This document shows, one piece after another, positions 34,365-45,248 of a DNA stretch of 64,000 nucleotides (position 1 is the first letter of the stretch; every line of letters begins with the position of its first letter). The position numbers and the translations under genes were made by a program. Origin of the DNA: Pyrenochaeta sp. MPI-SDFR-AT-0127 (Eukaryota; Ascomycota; Dothideomycetes; Pleosporales; Cucurbitariaceae); contig JAGTJM010000024.1 in assembly GCA_020747015.1 (NCBI GenBank), positions 186,001 through 250,000 of the forward strand, written 5' to 3'. The notes under the pieces are model-generated. The model saw nothing but the letters and a program-made list of their open reading frames with translations, did no database searches and was not told the origin of the DNA.

Positions 34365-35757
34365 ATTTATGTGAGCGAAGCCAAACTCAAGAATCTGCGG
34401 TTGTGTGGCTTGTTGACATGCTGCGAAACATTGTATCCTGCGCTAGGCTTTGTCTCCTTAGTAAAAGCCTTTTCACATCGCCTCTAGTTCCAAGCGGTAT
34501 GCACATGTCACATCATCAGAAATAGTATTAAATCGTGGTTCTCAAAGCTGCATTGACTACCCGTGATGCTGATAAAAGCCCTGCGTACAGACCTACATTG
34601 TGCTACAACTGGTTTTTGCATTGCCCATGCTTTCGGAGCTCATTTTGTCAACACTGAGACTCACGAAAAGATCTTCTGGGCTGACTAGTCAGGGTTATAG
34701 TGTTTTGTTTCTTGTTGAAAGCTTGTTGTCATTCTTACTTAAGAAACTTGAGATATCGAATATTTCAATGAACACGGCAGGATATTAGCAGTGTGAACCA
34801 TTATCGCGAAAAACTGACTATTTTCGCGGTTTTCAAACATTGAGTAACAACCATGAATGGATGTGAAATAACATCTGCTTAACGACTCTTGCAGTCGCAA
34901 ATAACCCAACAGAGTGATACTATGGAGGCGCCTTGTGTAGATAGAAGACTATGGCGGCTTTGGCCGTGTTGAATACATAGGTAACAATGTCCCGCCTTAG
35001 ATAATCCTTTTACACTTGGGGACTGATTTAGGATGAACTCATCTTCACATCTTGGTTGAAGTCGAAAGCAAGGACAATAGGGCTCTTGCAAGCTCATACT
35101 CTGTGGCAATCAAGTAGCTCAGAACGGCCTCGAGCTTTTCTGGCTAGACACATGTTGCATCTACGAAGGTCATCGCCAGTGACAGCAACGTACAAAGAGC
35201 GATGTGTTCACCACTGTAATTGCTGAGCGCATCTGAAATGTTGCTAGTATTGTAGCTTACTTAGCTGTTCTTTCAACACGCTTGCTACTTACTAAATCCC
35301 TAAAGTGAGATTAGGGCAGGTCCTAAAACTTATAAGCGCAGAAATATCTCAAAGAGTCTTCCTATTGAACGGTATTAGAGACAATCCTCGCATGAATTCG
35401 ATTTAATATACAGGCATAGCTGCTACTCCACAAATAATTGAGCCTGGAGGACTTCCCAAAGCGCGACGCCCTAGTCGAGATACTTTCACTTAAAAGGAGT
35501 GGCTGAGGCTGAGTTTAAGAATAACCAGAAGCGATCATGAATGGGGGCACCTTCGGTAACGATGACACTGTAAAACACCGGGTAGTGATCTGAAATCCGT
35601 TTATGTGTTGATGGCTGAGCACCACCGGCATCGGTGCTATGGCAGGAGGGCCTCACAATGATGGAAGGTGCGGATCGTTTTGTGCTAGTACCTTGGCCTC
35701 AGGGCAGCTATAGATAGCTTCTCATCCTCGGTTACCTCAATAATAATCTTGTAACGT

Positions 35758-35834
35758 GTTCCACCAGAAAGTGGCCCACCCCAAAAACCCACCAAAAATG
35801 GCCAAATCAGCATATTGAGATCTTAACCACGGCT
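35758..35834 (+). repeat. Left terminal inverted repeat of the MITE
   Basis: 77-bp arm. It differs from the right arm mainly by transitions (for example TTAACC versus TCAACC, CATATT versus CAGGTT), consistent with RIP, and by lacking the 16-nt duplication. Confidence 0.75.
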
Positions 35835-36063
35835 GTATTTTATAGATCTAGAATTAGTATATAGTCTTTTTACCCTACTTAGAGTATTTCTAGGAGTGTA
35901 GAATATATTAAGGTTATAGTTATTAAGATATTCACTTTTAGCCCCTAAATATTGACTAAAACTCGAGATTGAGAGATTGGCTGAAGTCTACACACTTACA
36001 CTCTAGAATTAACTTTCTAACAGTAATAGAAAGCTATCTCTAAGACCTGGTCCTGTAAGATCT

Positions 36064-36156
36064 AGCTGTGGTTGAGATCTCAACCTGCTGATTTGGCCAT
36101 TTTTGGTGGGTTTTGGTGTGGGCCACTAAGTGGGGTGGGCCACTTTCTGGTGGAAC
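36064..36156 (-). repeat. Right terminal inverted repeat of the MITE
   Basis: 93-bp arm ending TTTCTGGTGGAAC. It contains the extra 16-nt segment with a second GTGGCCCAC. Confidence 0.75.
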
Positions 36157-36771
36157 ACGTTTGCTATACTTCTGTATTTGTATGCCACTTTCAGCCATTT
36201 TAGACCTCGTCCATTACAATTGAGGAGCCTGACAAAATCGATATCGATATAGCAACAGTACAAAACACTTCTTTGTCCTATGCGCAGCATTCTATTCAGC
36301 GTGAGGAAGTCCGAGAGCGAGATTGCAAGGCTCTCTGTATGAACCCTGTAGTAAGCGCATGTGCCAAGTTCATCTTACAGGGGGTCAATTCAGCTGAAGC
36401 CTCATTGTAGGCCTTTCATTAGCCAAGGCACTTTAGTCTCCAGCGAGGATGGAAATTGCGGCCTGAATCAGACGGCTAAGTCTGGTTTCCATTGACCTGA
36501 GCATCCAGCTTGGCATGCACAAGTCATTGGAAAATCCTTCTTCTACATGGTCCAGCATTTACTACGAGCCTTGCGCCACCCGTGCGCCATCTTAACTCAT
36601 GCACGGATGCCGATACAGTAAGCGCGAGCTCAATTACGGGTTTAGAGAGCCCCAGATAGAGACATTCTTGAAAAGTTACGCCTTACAGCTCCTGCGTATA
36701 AGTTGAGATGCTGTCAGCGTCGCAACCAAATTATACAGCGACTTTGCGAGGGTTTGCAAAACGCCCTCAAC

Positions 36772-39492
36772 ATGTTTTTCTCTAAGAAATTTACCTCGAA
36801 TCCTGATCCAAGTACGTTGCGGTTCCGTGCAAATTGGTGTTAAGCTAACGACGAGAACGTTCAGGCGAATCGCAAATGCATCTCATCGAGATCCAAGAGG
36901 CGGACTCGGATTCACGCACCCGAAGCAAGCTTCACAGAGATACTCAATTCACTTCCACAAACAATCACATTCGACGAGGGAACACCTGGCGATCGCGATT
37001 CTCTGGGTGGAGAGGCGGAGTTCTTATGGCCATCATTATCAGCTCGATTGCTCTTGCACTCAACCTAGTGTTAGCAATACTAGCGGCGGTGGCTTGGAAC
37101 CCAAAAAATAGCATAGCCATGGCCTTCATGGGCAATTGTAAAACTACAGGACGCTGGACCATTGGTTTACACCTATTGATCAACTTATTGAGCAGCGCCA
37201 TACTTGGGGCTTCTAATTTTACTGTAAGATTTGATACCGGGGAATGATCGCCACAGTCACGTTAAGACTGTTGTAGATGCAACGCCTTGCTGCACCAACA
37301 CGTGCAGAGGTGGATGCCGCACATGCGAAGAGAAAATCGCTCGATATCGGTATACCCAGCGGTAAGTAACTCCTCGCATCTTCAGTCCCTCGCTAAATTC
37401 CCAGTCCGGAACCTTTTCAGGATTAGCAAGAAACGTAGCGTTTTATGGCTACTGCTTGGCCTGAGTAGTGTACCTTTACACTTCGTGTACGTTTTCAATT
37501 TTAGCTCCCTCCAACTGGTGTATTGAGCGTTTTACAGCTACAACTCTGTTTTTTTTCAAACCATAGCTGGTAATCAAGTGATTATGTTGTTTGTCATACC
37601 AGAATTTTTCCAAGGTTAGTGTTTTCGTTAAATGACCGTAGATGAGTACACTGACTGTTATGATCTTTGAAGAGAAAGATAATTGGAGCTTCAGCCAATG
37701 GGGCATCACCATGGACGGAAACACGACGGATAATGGCTATGCACACTATGCAAGGTTTTTACCTGCTGTTCCTCATTTACAATCACTTGTTCTTGATGGG
37801 AAATATCTCGACCAGAGTCGATTCTATAACCTGACGAAGGCTGAATGCATGGCCCATTACGGTGGACCTTTCATCACGGATGTAGGAGCCGGTTTCGCTG
37901 TCATAACTCCTAGTTGGCGCGAAAGTATAGGGCTGAACGCTACCGAAACGCTCGCCTTAATACAAGAAGGCTTTGGTGATTTTGATCTCCAAAATCTCGA
38001 CATCTCTTGTAAGTCGCGAAACATCACGTATGCAAGGAGAAAAGAGAATTGTCTAGTGAAGCAGCGCACTACAGCTAACATTTATAGATTGCTTGGCTGA
38101 GATTGTAGAGCAAAAATGTCGAATTGAGGTCAGCTTGTCCATTCTGGCTGTGGTCATCGCATGCGGGGCTCTTAAGGTAGTGACTATGTTCATCGTACTC
38201 TGGAAGTTCGACCAAGAGGCATTGGTCACAATCGGAGATGCAATTCAGTCGTTCATATCACAGCCAGACCCTACAACTAAGGGTCGCTGTCTCATGTCAA
38301 GCCATGACGTCCACACACTTTGGAAAACTACGAGGGAACAATGTCCCAAGCAATGGCAAGGAGCTTCCCGATACACTTGGTGGAAAGCTTGCAGTACTCG
38401 AAGGTGGACCTTTTCATTGCTATTGTAAGGCACCTTTTCCCACCTAGAAGAGATTATCATTGACTAGATTTAGCTACATATCTGCCATAATTACCGCAAG
38501 TGTAGTTTACCGCCAATCGGTAAGAACAGTCGGAATAGAAAACGGGCCGATTGGACAAGCGAATATTCGTGAGTGAACCTACTGAATCCTTCACGCTCCC
38601 ACTTTGAGAGGATCATGCTGCTCGTGCAAGGTGTTAGCGATGGCTAAAAATTGCTGAAATCTATTCGCCATTCTTTGAACCCCGATCTAACAGCAAATAA
38701 CTTCCCAGGCTGGCTCATAAACCCCGACCTACCCTACCCAGGCTCGATCATCCCCCCTGTCCTGGTAGCGAACTTGCCACAAGTTATTGCATCCTTCTTG
38801 TACTTGACTTACAATGGACTATTCAGCTGTATGCTGACTGGTCGAGAATGGTCTCAATATTCGGTACGTACCTATGTGGCAAACGCGAACAAAAACACCT
38901 GACGATACGGAATATACAGTTCAAACGTGCCCCCCTCCGTGTCACAAGGCCCAAACCTGGACAGAGGTCGACCCATTTTATTCAGCTGCCCTTCACATGG
39001 GGAATACCCCTTACCGCCGCCAGTGCGATTTTGCATTGGCTCATATCGCAGACTTGGTTTCTCGTCCGCGTTGCTATGTATCAAGACGGAGTCCAAAAAT
39101 CAGCAGCAGAAACAATAAATGGGAACCAAGATTACGGCCAATACGGGAAATTGGACGAGATGGATGGCATACTGACAAAATTGGGTTACTCTAACATAGC
39201 ACTAGTCACAGCCATTTGTTGGCTAGGCGCACTTGTGTGTATCTGCGTGCTTGTCGCTTGTATTTTCAAATATCCTTTAGGTCTTCCTTTGGGCGGAACG
39301 AATAGTGCTGTCATCAGTGCTTCATGCCAATTAAGATATGACGAAGGGGAGGGTAGTGTCCAAGAAGACAACATTGCAGAAAAGCCTGTGATGTGGGGGG
39401 TTACAATTAGAGGCGGAGAAGAGGAAGTTGGGCACTGCTCCTTTAGCACAAGCGAAGTCGAAAGACCAAAGAGTGGTCATTTGTACGCGTGA
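36772..39492 (+). CDS. Polytopic membrane protein of the fungal DUF6536 family
   Basis: Ten exons: 36772-36811, 36865-37223, 37277-37361, 37405-37486, 37538-37614, 37673-38008, 38088-38424, 38474-38568, 38694-38863 and 38920-39492; 717 aa with phase kept throughout. Family landmarks: SAILGASNFTMQRLAAPTRA, then AHAKRKSLDIGIPSVRNL, VLWLLLGLSSVPLHFVYNSV, DAIQSFISQPDPTTKGRC, PVLVANLPQVIASFLYLTYN, and near the end SAVISASCQ and PVMWGV...GHCSFS. At least six hydrophobic segments are visible, the first at GGVLMAIIISSIALALNLVL. An alternative acceptor at 37679 would drop two residues, and the exon 8/9 junction is the least certain. Function unknown; probably plasma membrane. The family often occurs in multiple variable copies in filamentous fungi. 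Confidence 0.8.
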
Positions 39493-40074
39493 TGAGATAG
39501 GATAACTTTCTAATAGATATGGCCATTCAGTATCATCTAAACCTATATCGTTCTAGCCTCTACTTATACTATATCTCAGCCACTCTAAGGCTCTATTTCT
39601 AGACACGACTTTTGCTTTACTAAGTAGTAACTTTTGGTTTAGGAATATAGGCAGTCTTAGGCGACTGTAAGTAGAGTTAGTATAGAAGGTCCCTATTAGG
39701 CTGTTATCGGGGTCTAGGTACGGGGATGTGCAATATTTGTATCACTTGAACGTGTAAGGACCTAAGCTTTGTTCCGTTACTACGATTGTTCCACTACAGT
39801 TAGATCCAAGTTATTGATCTCTGTAGCCAGATCGAGAACTCTCACAGTAGTTGTCATGGCACATTGTTGTCCCGTCTGACACAATGTTCATGGGGCCACC
39901 CAAAACACCAATACTCTTGGACCTCGCTTCACTAATATGCACAATGCTAGCAGTCCAGGCTCTATTTAAATCCAGCACCGCTCATTCCTACCATCCAAGT
40001 GTGCAATTCTAAATTTTGTAACCCTTAGGGTACTGCAGCAAACAACAGCCACAAACATAGGTTATATCTCAAAC
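39493..40074. other. AT-rich intergenic region
   Basis: 580 bp. 39500-39720 has the same TA/CTA-rich texture as the other RIP-like blocks and no open frame. The right part holds the RING gene promoter. Confidence 0.55.
39963..39970 (+). promoter_or_regulatory. TATA-like element of the RING gene
   Basis: TATTTAAA within CTCTATTTAAATCC, about 112 bp before the ATG at 40075. Called on position only. Confidence 0.3.
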
Positions 40075-40824
40075 ATGCTCGGGTGGCGAGATCAAACTTC
40101 TTATTATCAAGAGTTGGAATTTGTCAGCAATGATCGTATGGACTCGGGAAATTCTTGCTGTATTTGCTATTTTGAGTACAGTCCCATTACCACACAAGAC
40201 GGTGCTGAAATTCCTGTTCAGCTTGCATGTGGACATGTCATTGGAGCAACGTGTATCGATAAGTGGACTTCGACGAGGAACACCTGCCCTTTATGCAGGA
40301 CAAAACTGTTCGAAATGGATGATCTCTGGGACTACGAACGCTGGCAGTACGAAGTAGAGATGATCATAGATTGGTTTGTGGCGTCGCCCAAGCATCAAAG
40401 CCAAACCAAAGACCTTACCTGGGAGCAACTTGTAGCTCCTGAAGCTGTTGACTTGCTTATTGATGATCTCGGTGTCCCCGAAATTTCTAACACTATGCAT
40501 CAGCTAAACTTCACAGAGTCATATTACCGATACGATATTCGAGCAGAACTGTCTAGTCGTGAACAAGTTTCCGCGTCCGCGCAAAACAATGAGTATAACG
40601 ACTTCTGGATATTAACGGTTGACGACGCCAATCTTGAGCTGCCCCATGTTATTCAGCCACCATCTTCCAAAACACGCAACTCATTGTTCGACGTGGACCA
40701 GGATTCCATTCACTTGAACGCCAGTTTTGAAGAGCTGCTGGAAAGCCATGAGCATTGGATGGCGGAGTTACTTGACAACGCTGAAATAAATACCGATGAC
40801 ATTTATAATTTCTGGTGTAATTGA
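40075..40824 (+). CDS. RING-finger protein, putative E3 ubiquitin ligase
   Basis: Single exon, 249 aa. RING at residues 28-74: CCICYFEY (C28, C31), LACGHVIGATCIDKW (C52, H54, C60) and NTCPLC (C71, C74). Seven of eight zinc ligands are present; the position normally His/Cys between H54 and C60 is Gly57, a variant (CGHxxG..C) I also associate with other fungal RING proteins. The E2-contact features (hydrophobic residue after the first Cys pair, Trp64, Pro72) are kept. The rest is acidic and poorly conserved-looking, without a membrane segment. Probable cytosolic or nuclear E3; target unknown. Lies in the accessory-looking stretch. Confidence 0.8.
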   Translation: MLGWRDQTSYYQELEFVSNDRMDSGNSCCICYFEYSPITTQDGAEIPVQLACGHVIGATCIDKWTSTRNTCPLCRTKLFEMDDLWDYERWQYEVEMIIDWFVASPKHQSQTKDLTWEQLVAPEAVDLLIDDLGVPEISNTMHQLNFTESYYRYDIRAELSSREQVSASAQNNEYNDFWILTVDDANLELPHVIQPPSSKTRNSLFDVDQDSIHLNASFEELLESHEHWMAELLDNAEINTDDIYNFWCN

Positions 40825-41171
40825 GCTGCCGAGCTTTTATAGAGGGCAGCTATTACAGTAACTGCTGCTGGTTCCCAGGTAGGTTCTCGGAGATCGAACT
40901 CGCGACCGGTTTGTATCTATGGAGGAGGTTGTTCAAGATCGTTCGCATACACGCAAGGTTATCATCACCTTGAACTATCCTAGAAGGCGCAATTGGGTGG
41001 ATTTTGTAAATTTTCTTGTTCTTAATATCGTGCTTCACTGTTCCTTGCAATCTGAACCACCCACTGCGCGCTCACGTTTCCATCCTACCTAGATTTATTT
41101 TACTCTCTTTCTCACCCACACTCAGTATAGTGTCCCCTCCTTTTCGAATTCACATCGTCATAACCATCCCT
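40825..41171. other. Convergent intergenic region
   Basis: 347 bp between the stops of the RING gene and the small minus-strand gene; presumably both 3' UTRs. A tRNA T-loop-like string at 40885-40910 was considered and rejected. Confidence 0.5.
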
Positions 41172-41780
41172 CTATGCAACCGACGTAGTTCCTCCCCACC
41201 CAGACGGTCCGCGCAACGAGTAAACGCTCTTATCTGACCAGCACATCATCATTTCTTCAACGCTATCTCTGAGTTCCTCGTTATGCTTGTCGCATAACAC
41301 ATTTTCCCAAACGGAACCATGAGTGAAGAAGGCCGAGACGATAGGGACGCGCGCTCTGCAATGAACATGTGTGCAGCGCAGCGTGCCGGGAGTTTTAGGA
41401 AAAGCGCTGGTCGGCAAAGGACTTGAGGTTCCAGTTGTCATGTTTCTGGTATTAGTGCTCCAGGACGATGGAGATGGAGGTGGTGAGAGAGGCGGTGATG
41501 GTGGCAATGAATTGAATATGGTGGGGAGCGGACTTCGCGCCGTGAAACCACTTTCTCGCAATGTTTCGAAGTTGCCGAAGGTGAGTTTTTCCATGGCAAT
41601 TCGTCTTAATATCTCCTGTAGGGCCTTCATACTTGTTTCTTCCTTCGTGTCGTACACAGCTACCAAGGCAGCTAGATGTTCCATCCTAGCCGGCCCCATG
41701 GTAGGCATTGGACGTAAAAATTCCGCGCATTGCACGCAGGGGCAGAAAATGTTAAGCAGTGGAGTTGGAGAAGAGGTCAT
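41172..41780 (-). CDS. Hypothetical protein with proline-rich linker and Cys/His pairs
   Basis: Single exon, 202 aa from the ATG at 41780 (the frame is open to 41939). Not recognised. Seen: an N-terminal FCPCVQC cluster, a helical segment (MEHLAALVAVYDTKEETSMKA), a low-complexity PPSPPLSPPPSPSS linker, and a C-terminal block RCTHVHCRARVPIVSAFFTH...VLCDKHNEEL. The cysteines and histidines could bind zinc. The separation into a helix, a Pro/Ser linker and a Cys/His block suggests a real protein rather than a chance frame. Start choice is uncertain because an upstream in-frame ATG exists. Confidence 0.5.
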   Translation of the reverse strand: MTSSPTPLLNIFCPCVQCAEFLRPMPTMGPARMEHLAALVAVYDTKEETSMKALQEILRRIAMEKLTFGNFETLRESGFTARSPLPTIFNSLPPSPPLSPPPSPSSWSTNTRNMTTGTSSPLPTSAFPKTPGTLRCTHVHCRARVPIVSAFFTHGSVWENVLCDKHNEELRDSVEEMMMCWSDKSVYSLRGPSGWGGTTSVA

Positions 41781-42960
41781 CTTGGTAGGATATGATTTGG
41801 AGATTTCAGTTCCAGACTCGAAATCGTCTCTTGTTTCTGAGGGTTGTAATGTTGAAAATACGAGCCTTCGCAGTTTGTGACCTGATTGAACACAATGTTC
41901 ACAGCGCTGGAGGATATCTTTGTTTGTATTATGGAACATGGCTCTCTGTATCCTATTACAAAGCCTGCGTCCATTACGTGTTAGGAAAACGGCTCATCTT
42001 TGTTCTCGGGTACCTTGGATATCATTGTTCACCTCTTGGTTTTATCACACAAATTGGTTCTGCTCTTTGAATTTTAGCTTAGCCGGAAGTTTCCGTCATT
42101 TGAACAAAGCCAAATACCTCTGTTTAGTCTTGATGTGTACTTTGCCATGTTTTTGAGATATGTAGTTGCGTTTCGTTGTGCCGTCACGAAGATATGGTAT
42201 GTTTCACTCTGAAAGGGTACCCCTTTGTCTCGCCTATTCGAATGCTATGTAGCACAACCCATAGCCACCACATACCTGCGCCTGTACCTGCCCTGACAGA
42301 ACCCATTTCAATACTTGAGTGCCCTGCCAAAAAGTAAAGGTCCCTGCAGCCTCTGCCCTTGCGCCTCTACCCTTGCGCCGCAGACCTCGACTTTCTGAAT
42401 AACTCGTTAGACTCGTGTGCTGCCCTATAACTTTGAAGATGCACACATATGTAGTTGTCTTTCGTAGCGCGAACATTGATGACATGGTAAGCATCATAGA
42501 TGACTGTGTAGAATCTGCGGGGTCATGACTAGTTATGAGTACGATGTCAAACTTAGTTATAAAAATAAAATGTATATAGTTAACAAGAGAATATTCACTT
42601 TTGACGTTTGAAGGGATGGAGGGTGTGACGAAGCTATCTTAAATAGAAGCAATAAGTTGGGTCTTTGCTTTCTCGCTTGAGTGTGAATCTCTCTTGATAG
42701 CTTACATTTACTGACGGGATTGCAACCAGCTATTCAATTCTTGCAACTTGGCGATGTAGTTAAAATATGATTAAGAGGTAGGCAGTGATATCAGACCACC
42801 TCATCCATGAGATTGCGATAAGTCTACCCTCAAGATCAGTTATGCAACATAGCAGCCTCAGACTGTGATCCAGATCCATGTCTCGTCGTCTTTTGGACAC
42901 TCTGTCTGTGCACAACTAACCCGTGTTTTCTGAGTAGATGGGTATCGGTTCGAGACAACG
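41781..42960. other. Intergenic; no gene supported
   Basis: 1.2 kb between the small unknown gene and the 3' end of the EED gene. Short open frames only; composition is AT-leaning around 42530-42600. Nothing recognisable. Confidence 0.5.
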
Positions 42961-45248
42961 TCATTTCTCCTCGAGGGATCGCGCAAATGCTCGTTCGTGC
43001 TCTGGCAGGCTCTCGACGAACTTGCCAAGCGTCAGGCTAAGGACTTCATCAAAGATGATGCCTTGCTCTTCTGCCATTTGTCTCCGCACCTCAAACGCCT
43101 CACACAGCTCTGTTAACGACTCGATAATCTTTTCCTTATCTGTTCCGCTGCATTAGTTCAGTGTAGTACGTACCTGTTGATGCTTACTGGAGGCCAATCT
43201 ATAGGGAAAATAGACTGCAACGCAGCCTACGAATACTACGTGAAACAGAGGGTCATTGACTTACTTATGCGTGGCTCCTTCTGTCGTATTGGAATGTTGA
43301 TTTCGCCATCTGTACTGATTGGCGGAACGCCTTTCTCCCATCGATTGAAAACGTTAATGAGCCCACAATCGCCCACACCGACGCACCACTGACCATCTCG
43401 GCTCCATGAAAAATGCCGAAGTGGAAAGGCATTATACTTTGGAATCTCGACAATTTTGTGAGCCCTGATTGAACGAAAAGGGTCACAGATCCCTCGATCA
43501 CGAGGCTGTTCTTTTGCTATCTTCTGCTTGGTTTTCGTTACGGTAGAAGATATAGCGCTAATGGCCGAAGACGCGTTGGAAGTGGAGCTGTCTTCCCGGA
43601 CGTGTCGAGGGACGCCTGATGGGAAGCCTTTCGTGCCCTCGCTCAGAGATACATCGTCTCCTGTACCGGCTTCTTCAAGGCGCTGGAGGTCCCAAAAGAA
43701 GGTTTTACTCTTCTCGTTTCCTGCAACTAGGATTGGATGACGACCCAACTCGTGAAAGATGGAGAAGCGGATATAAAATTGATTAGTGTATGGTAACTCG
43801 AATTGAAGAAGTCGTTGAAAGCGTCCGCCCCATGCTGACCGTGTATCCGAGATGGAATTCGCTGGGATCGTGACAGGCGTCGTGCTATATACGGCACCTG
43901 AGGTGGGTATTGGCGGGGGAGGGATCTCACTTCGCTCTGAATGAAATCCCTCTATGCGCCAAAGAATAATCTTGTCTTCACGGCAAGCGTGGCTGAGGAT
44001 CAGATCGTTGTACCATTGAACACTGGAGAATGTCAGTGCTTGAGATAGAATAGCCTGTAGATGAGTCTTCACCAGTCTACGAAATCAGTATGGATCTCGG
44101 TGGTAGAGAAATGAGGATAATGAACTATTGCTGGCTTATCAGTTCCTGCGTGTTCTTTCACATTGGTAGGTACAGCCCACTGGGCTTAGTTAGTGGCGGT
44201 CTTTTCGTATGAGCCACGCCATGTCGCTGGTGTATCGTACGTACTAGATTAATCTTCGTATCCATTCCCGCAGACAGGATGAAACGACCTTTACGATGAT
44301 AGGCCTGTTCAAATTAGAGTGCTGATCGGTCAACATGATGCAAATGTAAGCCACGCACAAGGGTCAAAATCTGGTCTTTGTGGCCTTGGCCGTAGCATAT
44401 GGCTGCTAGTGGCCTTTCCTGGTGCTTTGGGTCAAGGCTCCATATCCGAACGCTGTAATCAACGCTGCAGGAAGCCAAGATGGTGGGGTCAATGGGCGAT
44501 ATCGCGAGGTCATTAATGTCCTGTGGGATGTCAATACGTCCTACGATGAAAGGAGATGGAGTGATAGATTGTCACTTACATCTCCGTGTCCTATCAGAGT
44601 CTGAACTTCATTAGCCAATATGCTATGATTGCAAAAAGGGAACTTGCCTGCACGATTTTGCCGGTCCTCACATTCAGAACCATGATTTGAGACACATTGC
44701 CAGTCACACAGACCAGCGGGTCTCCATTCTCAGCCTGGGACCAGACAACACTGTTGTGTTTGATGGGTTGCTTGGGTGGCTGCAAGCGAGAACAAATCGA
44801 GTCAGCTGGAGGTTGGAGAGAGGGGCATGTAGCATACCTTTCCATTTGGAGCATTGTCTTGATCGTTGTCAAACCAGCGGAGGATCTCGATGGCGGAGTT
44901 CTTCTCCAGCACGCATCGGCAGATGATGGTCTAAGCCAATCAGTGACGTGGTCAGTCAATCACAACTGTCGCACGCACAAATGAACCTCCGCAGACTGCG
45001 AACACGGGGTCGACGCCGGGAGGGGTGTAGGGGTAGAATTTCACATCGTAGCATTGAACTTGATGCCATTAGTACTTTGGCAAAGTCGTCCACCAGGACA
45101 CAACACACTAGAATTAAGGCTCGCAGATTTGGTTTGACCCTGCAGAAAGTGTCCGTCTTAGCCGCTGAAAGCGTGCATTGGTGCTGAGGTACTGTACCCC
45201 AAGTCTGATAGTGCCTCTCAAGGAAGGCAGATCCCAATTGGTGTCCAT
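42961..45248 (-). CDS. eed: Polycomb PRC2 subunit EED/ESC homologue (WD40)
   Basis: WD40 scaffold of the H3K27 methyltransferase complex in the nucleus. Eleven exons: 45248-45198, 45139-45109, 45058-44979, 44930-44838, 44779-44648, 44600-44580, 44520-44359, 44304-44245, 44179-44073, 44022-43265 and 43139-42961; 557 aa. Hallmarks after splicing: DVKFYPY..DPVFAVCGG, TLIGHGDDINDLAISPIDPT, DYSVRIWSLDPKH, GHKDQILTL, RFILSAGMDTKINLW, HTDFVDCVQWYNDLILSH (human EED has NYVDCVRWLGDLILSK), YIRFS and FFWDLQ. A Ser/Lys-rich insertion (about 370-420) precedes the last blade (RHFSWSRDGQWCVGVGDCGLINVF). The fifth intron is GC-AG. The two first junctions and the last intron are my least certain joins. Confidence 0.9.
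44601..44647 (-). other. GC-AG intron in the EED gene
   Basis: The donor is CAG|GCAAGT, the acceptor AAGTTCAG, and the branch-like GCTAATG lies about 10 nt upstream. The join gives KIVQ|TLIGHGD, exactly the family sequence, so the non-canonical donor is well supported. Confidence 0.8.

Larger units (their letters stand above)
35758..36156. mobile_element. 399-bp non-autonomous inverted-repeat element (MITE-like)
   Basis: Long terminal inverted repeats: the left arm 35758-35834 begins GTTCCACCAGAAAGTGGCCC, and the right arm 36064-36156 is its reverse complement. The right arm is 16 nt longer because a GTGGCCCAC unit is duplicated. The flanks on both sides are ACGT (35754-35757 and 36157-36160), either a 4-bp target duplication or part of the palindromic end. 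The interior is AT-rich and non-coding. Size, long arms and lack of coding capacity fit a MITE or a foldback element. The superfamily is not determinable from one copy. Confidence 0.8.
34365..36771. other. Gene-free region containing a 399-bp MITE
   Basis: 2.4 kb. 34365-35260 has normal composition but no supportable gene. From about 35260 the sequence becomes AT-rich and holds the inverted-repeat element at 35758-36156. 36160-36771 is probably the upstream region of the DUF6536 gene. Confidence 0.6.

Noticed and set aside
40885..40910. tRNA T-loop-like string (GAGTTCGATCTC on the minus strand)
   Set aside because: The T stem pairs only partly and I could not find a matching A box, anticodon arm or acceptor stem.
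43140..43264. Tiny extra exon in the EED 3' region (around 43171-43196)
   Set aside because: It would need a 26-nt intron; a single intron ending GGAACAG with a CTAAT branch gives the right frame.
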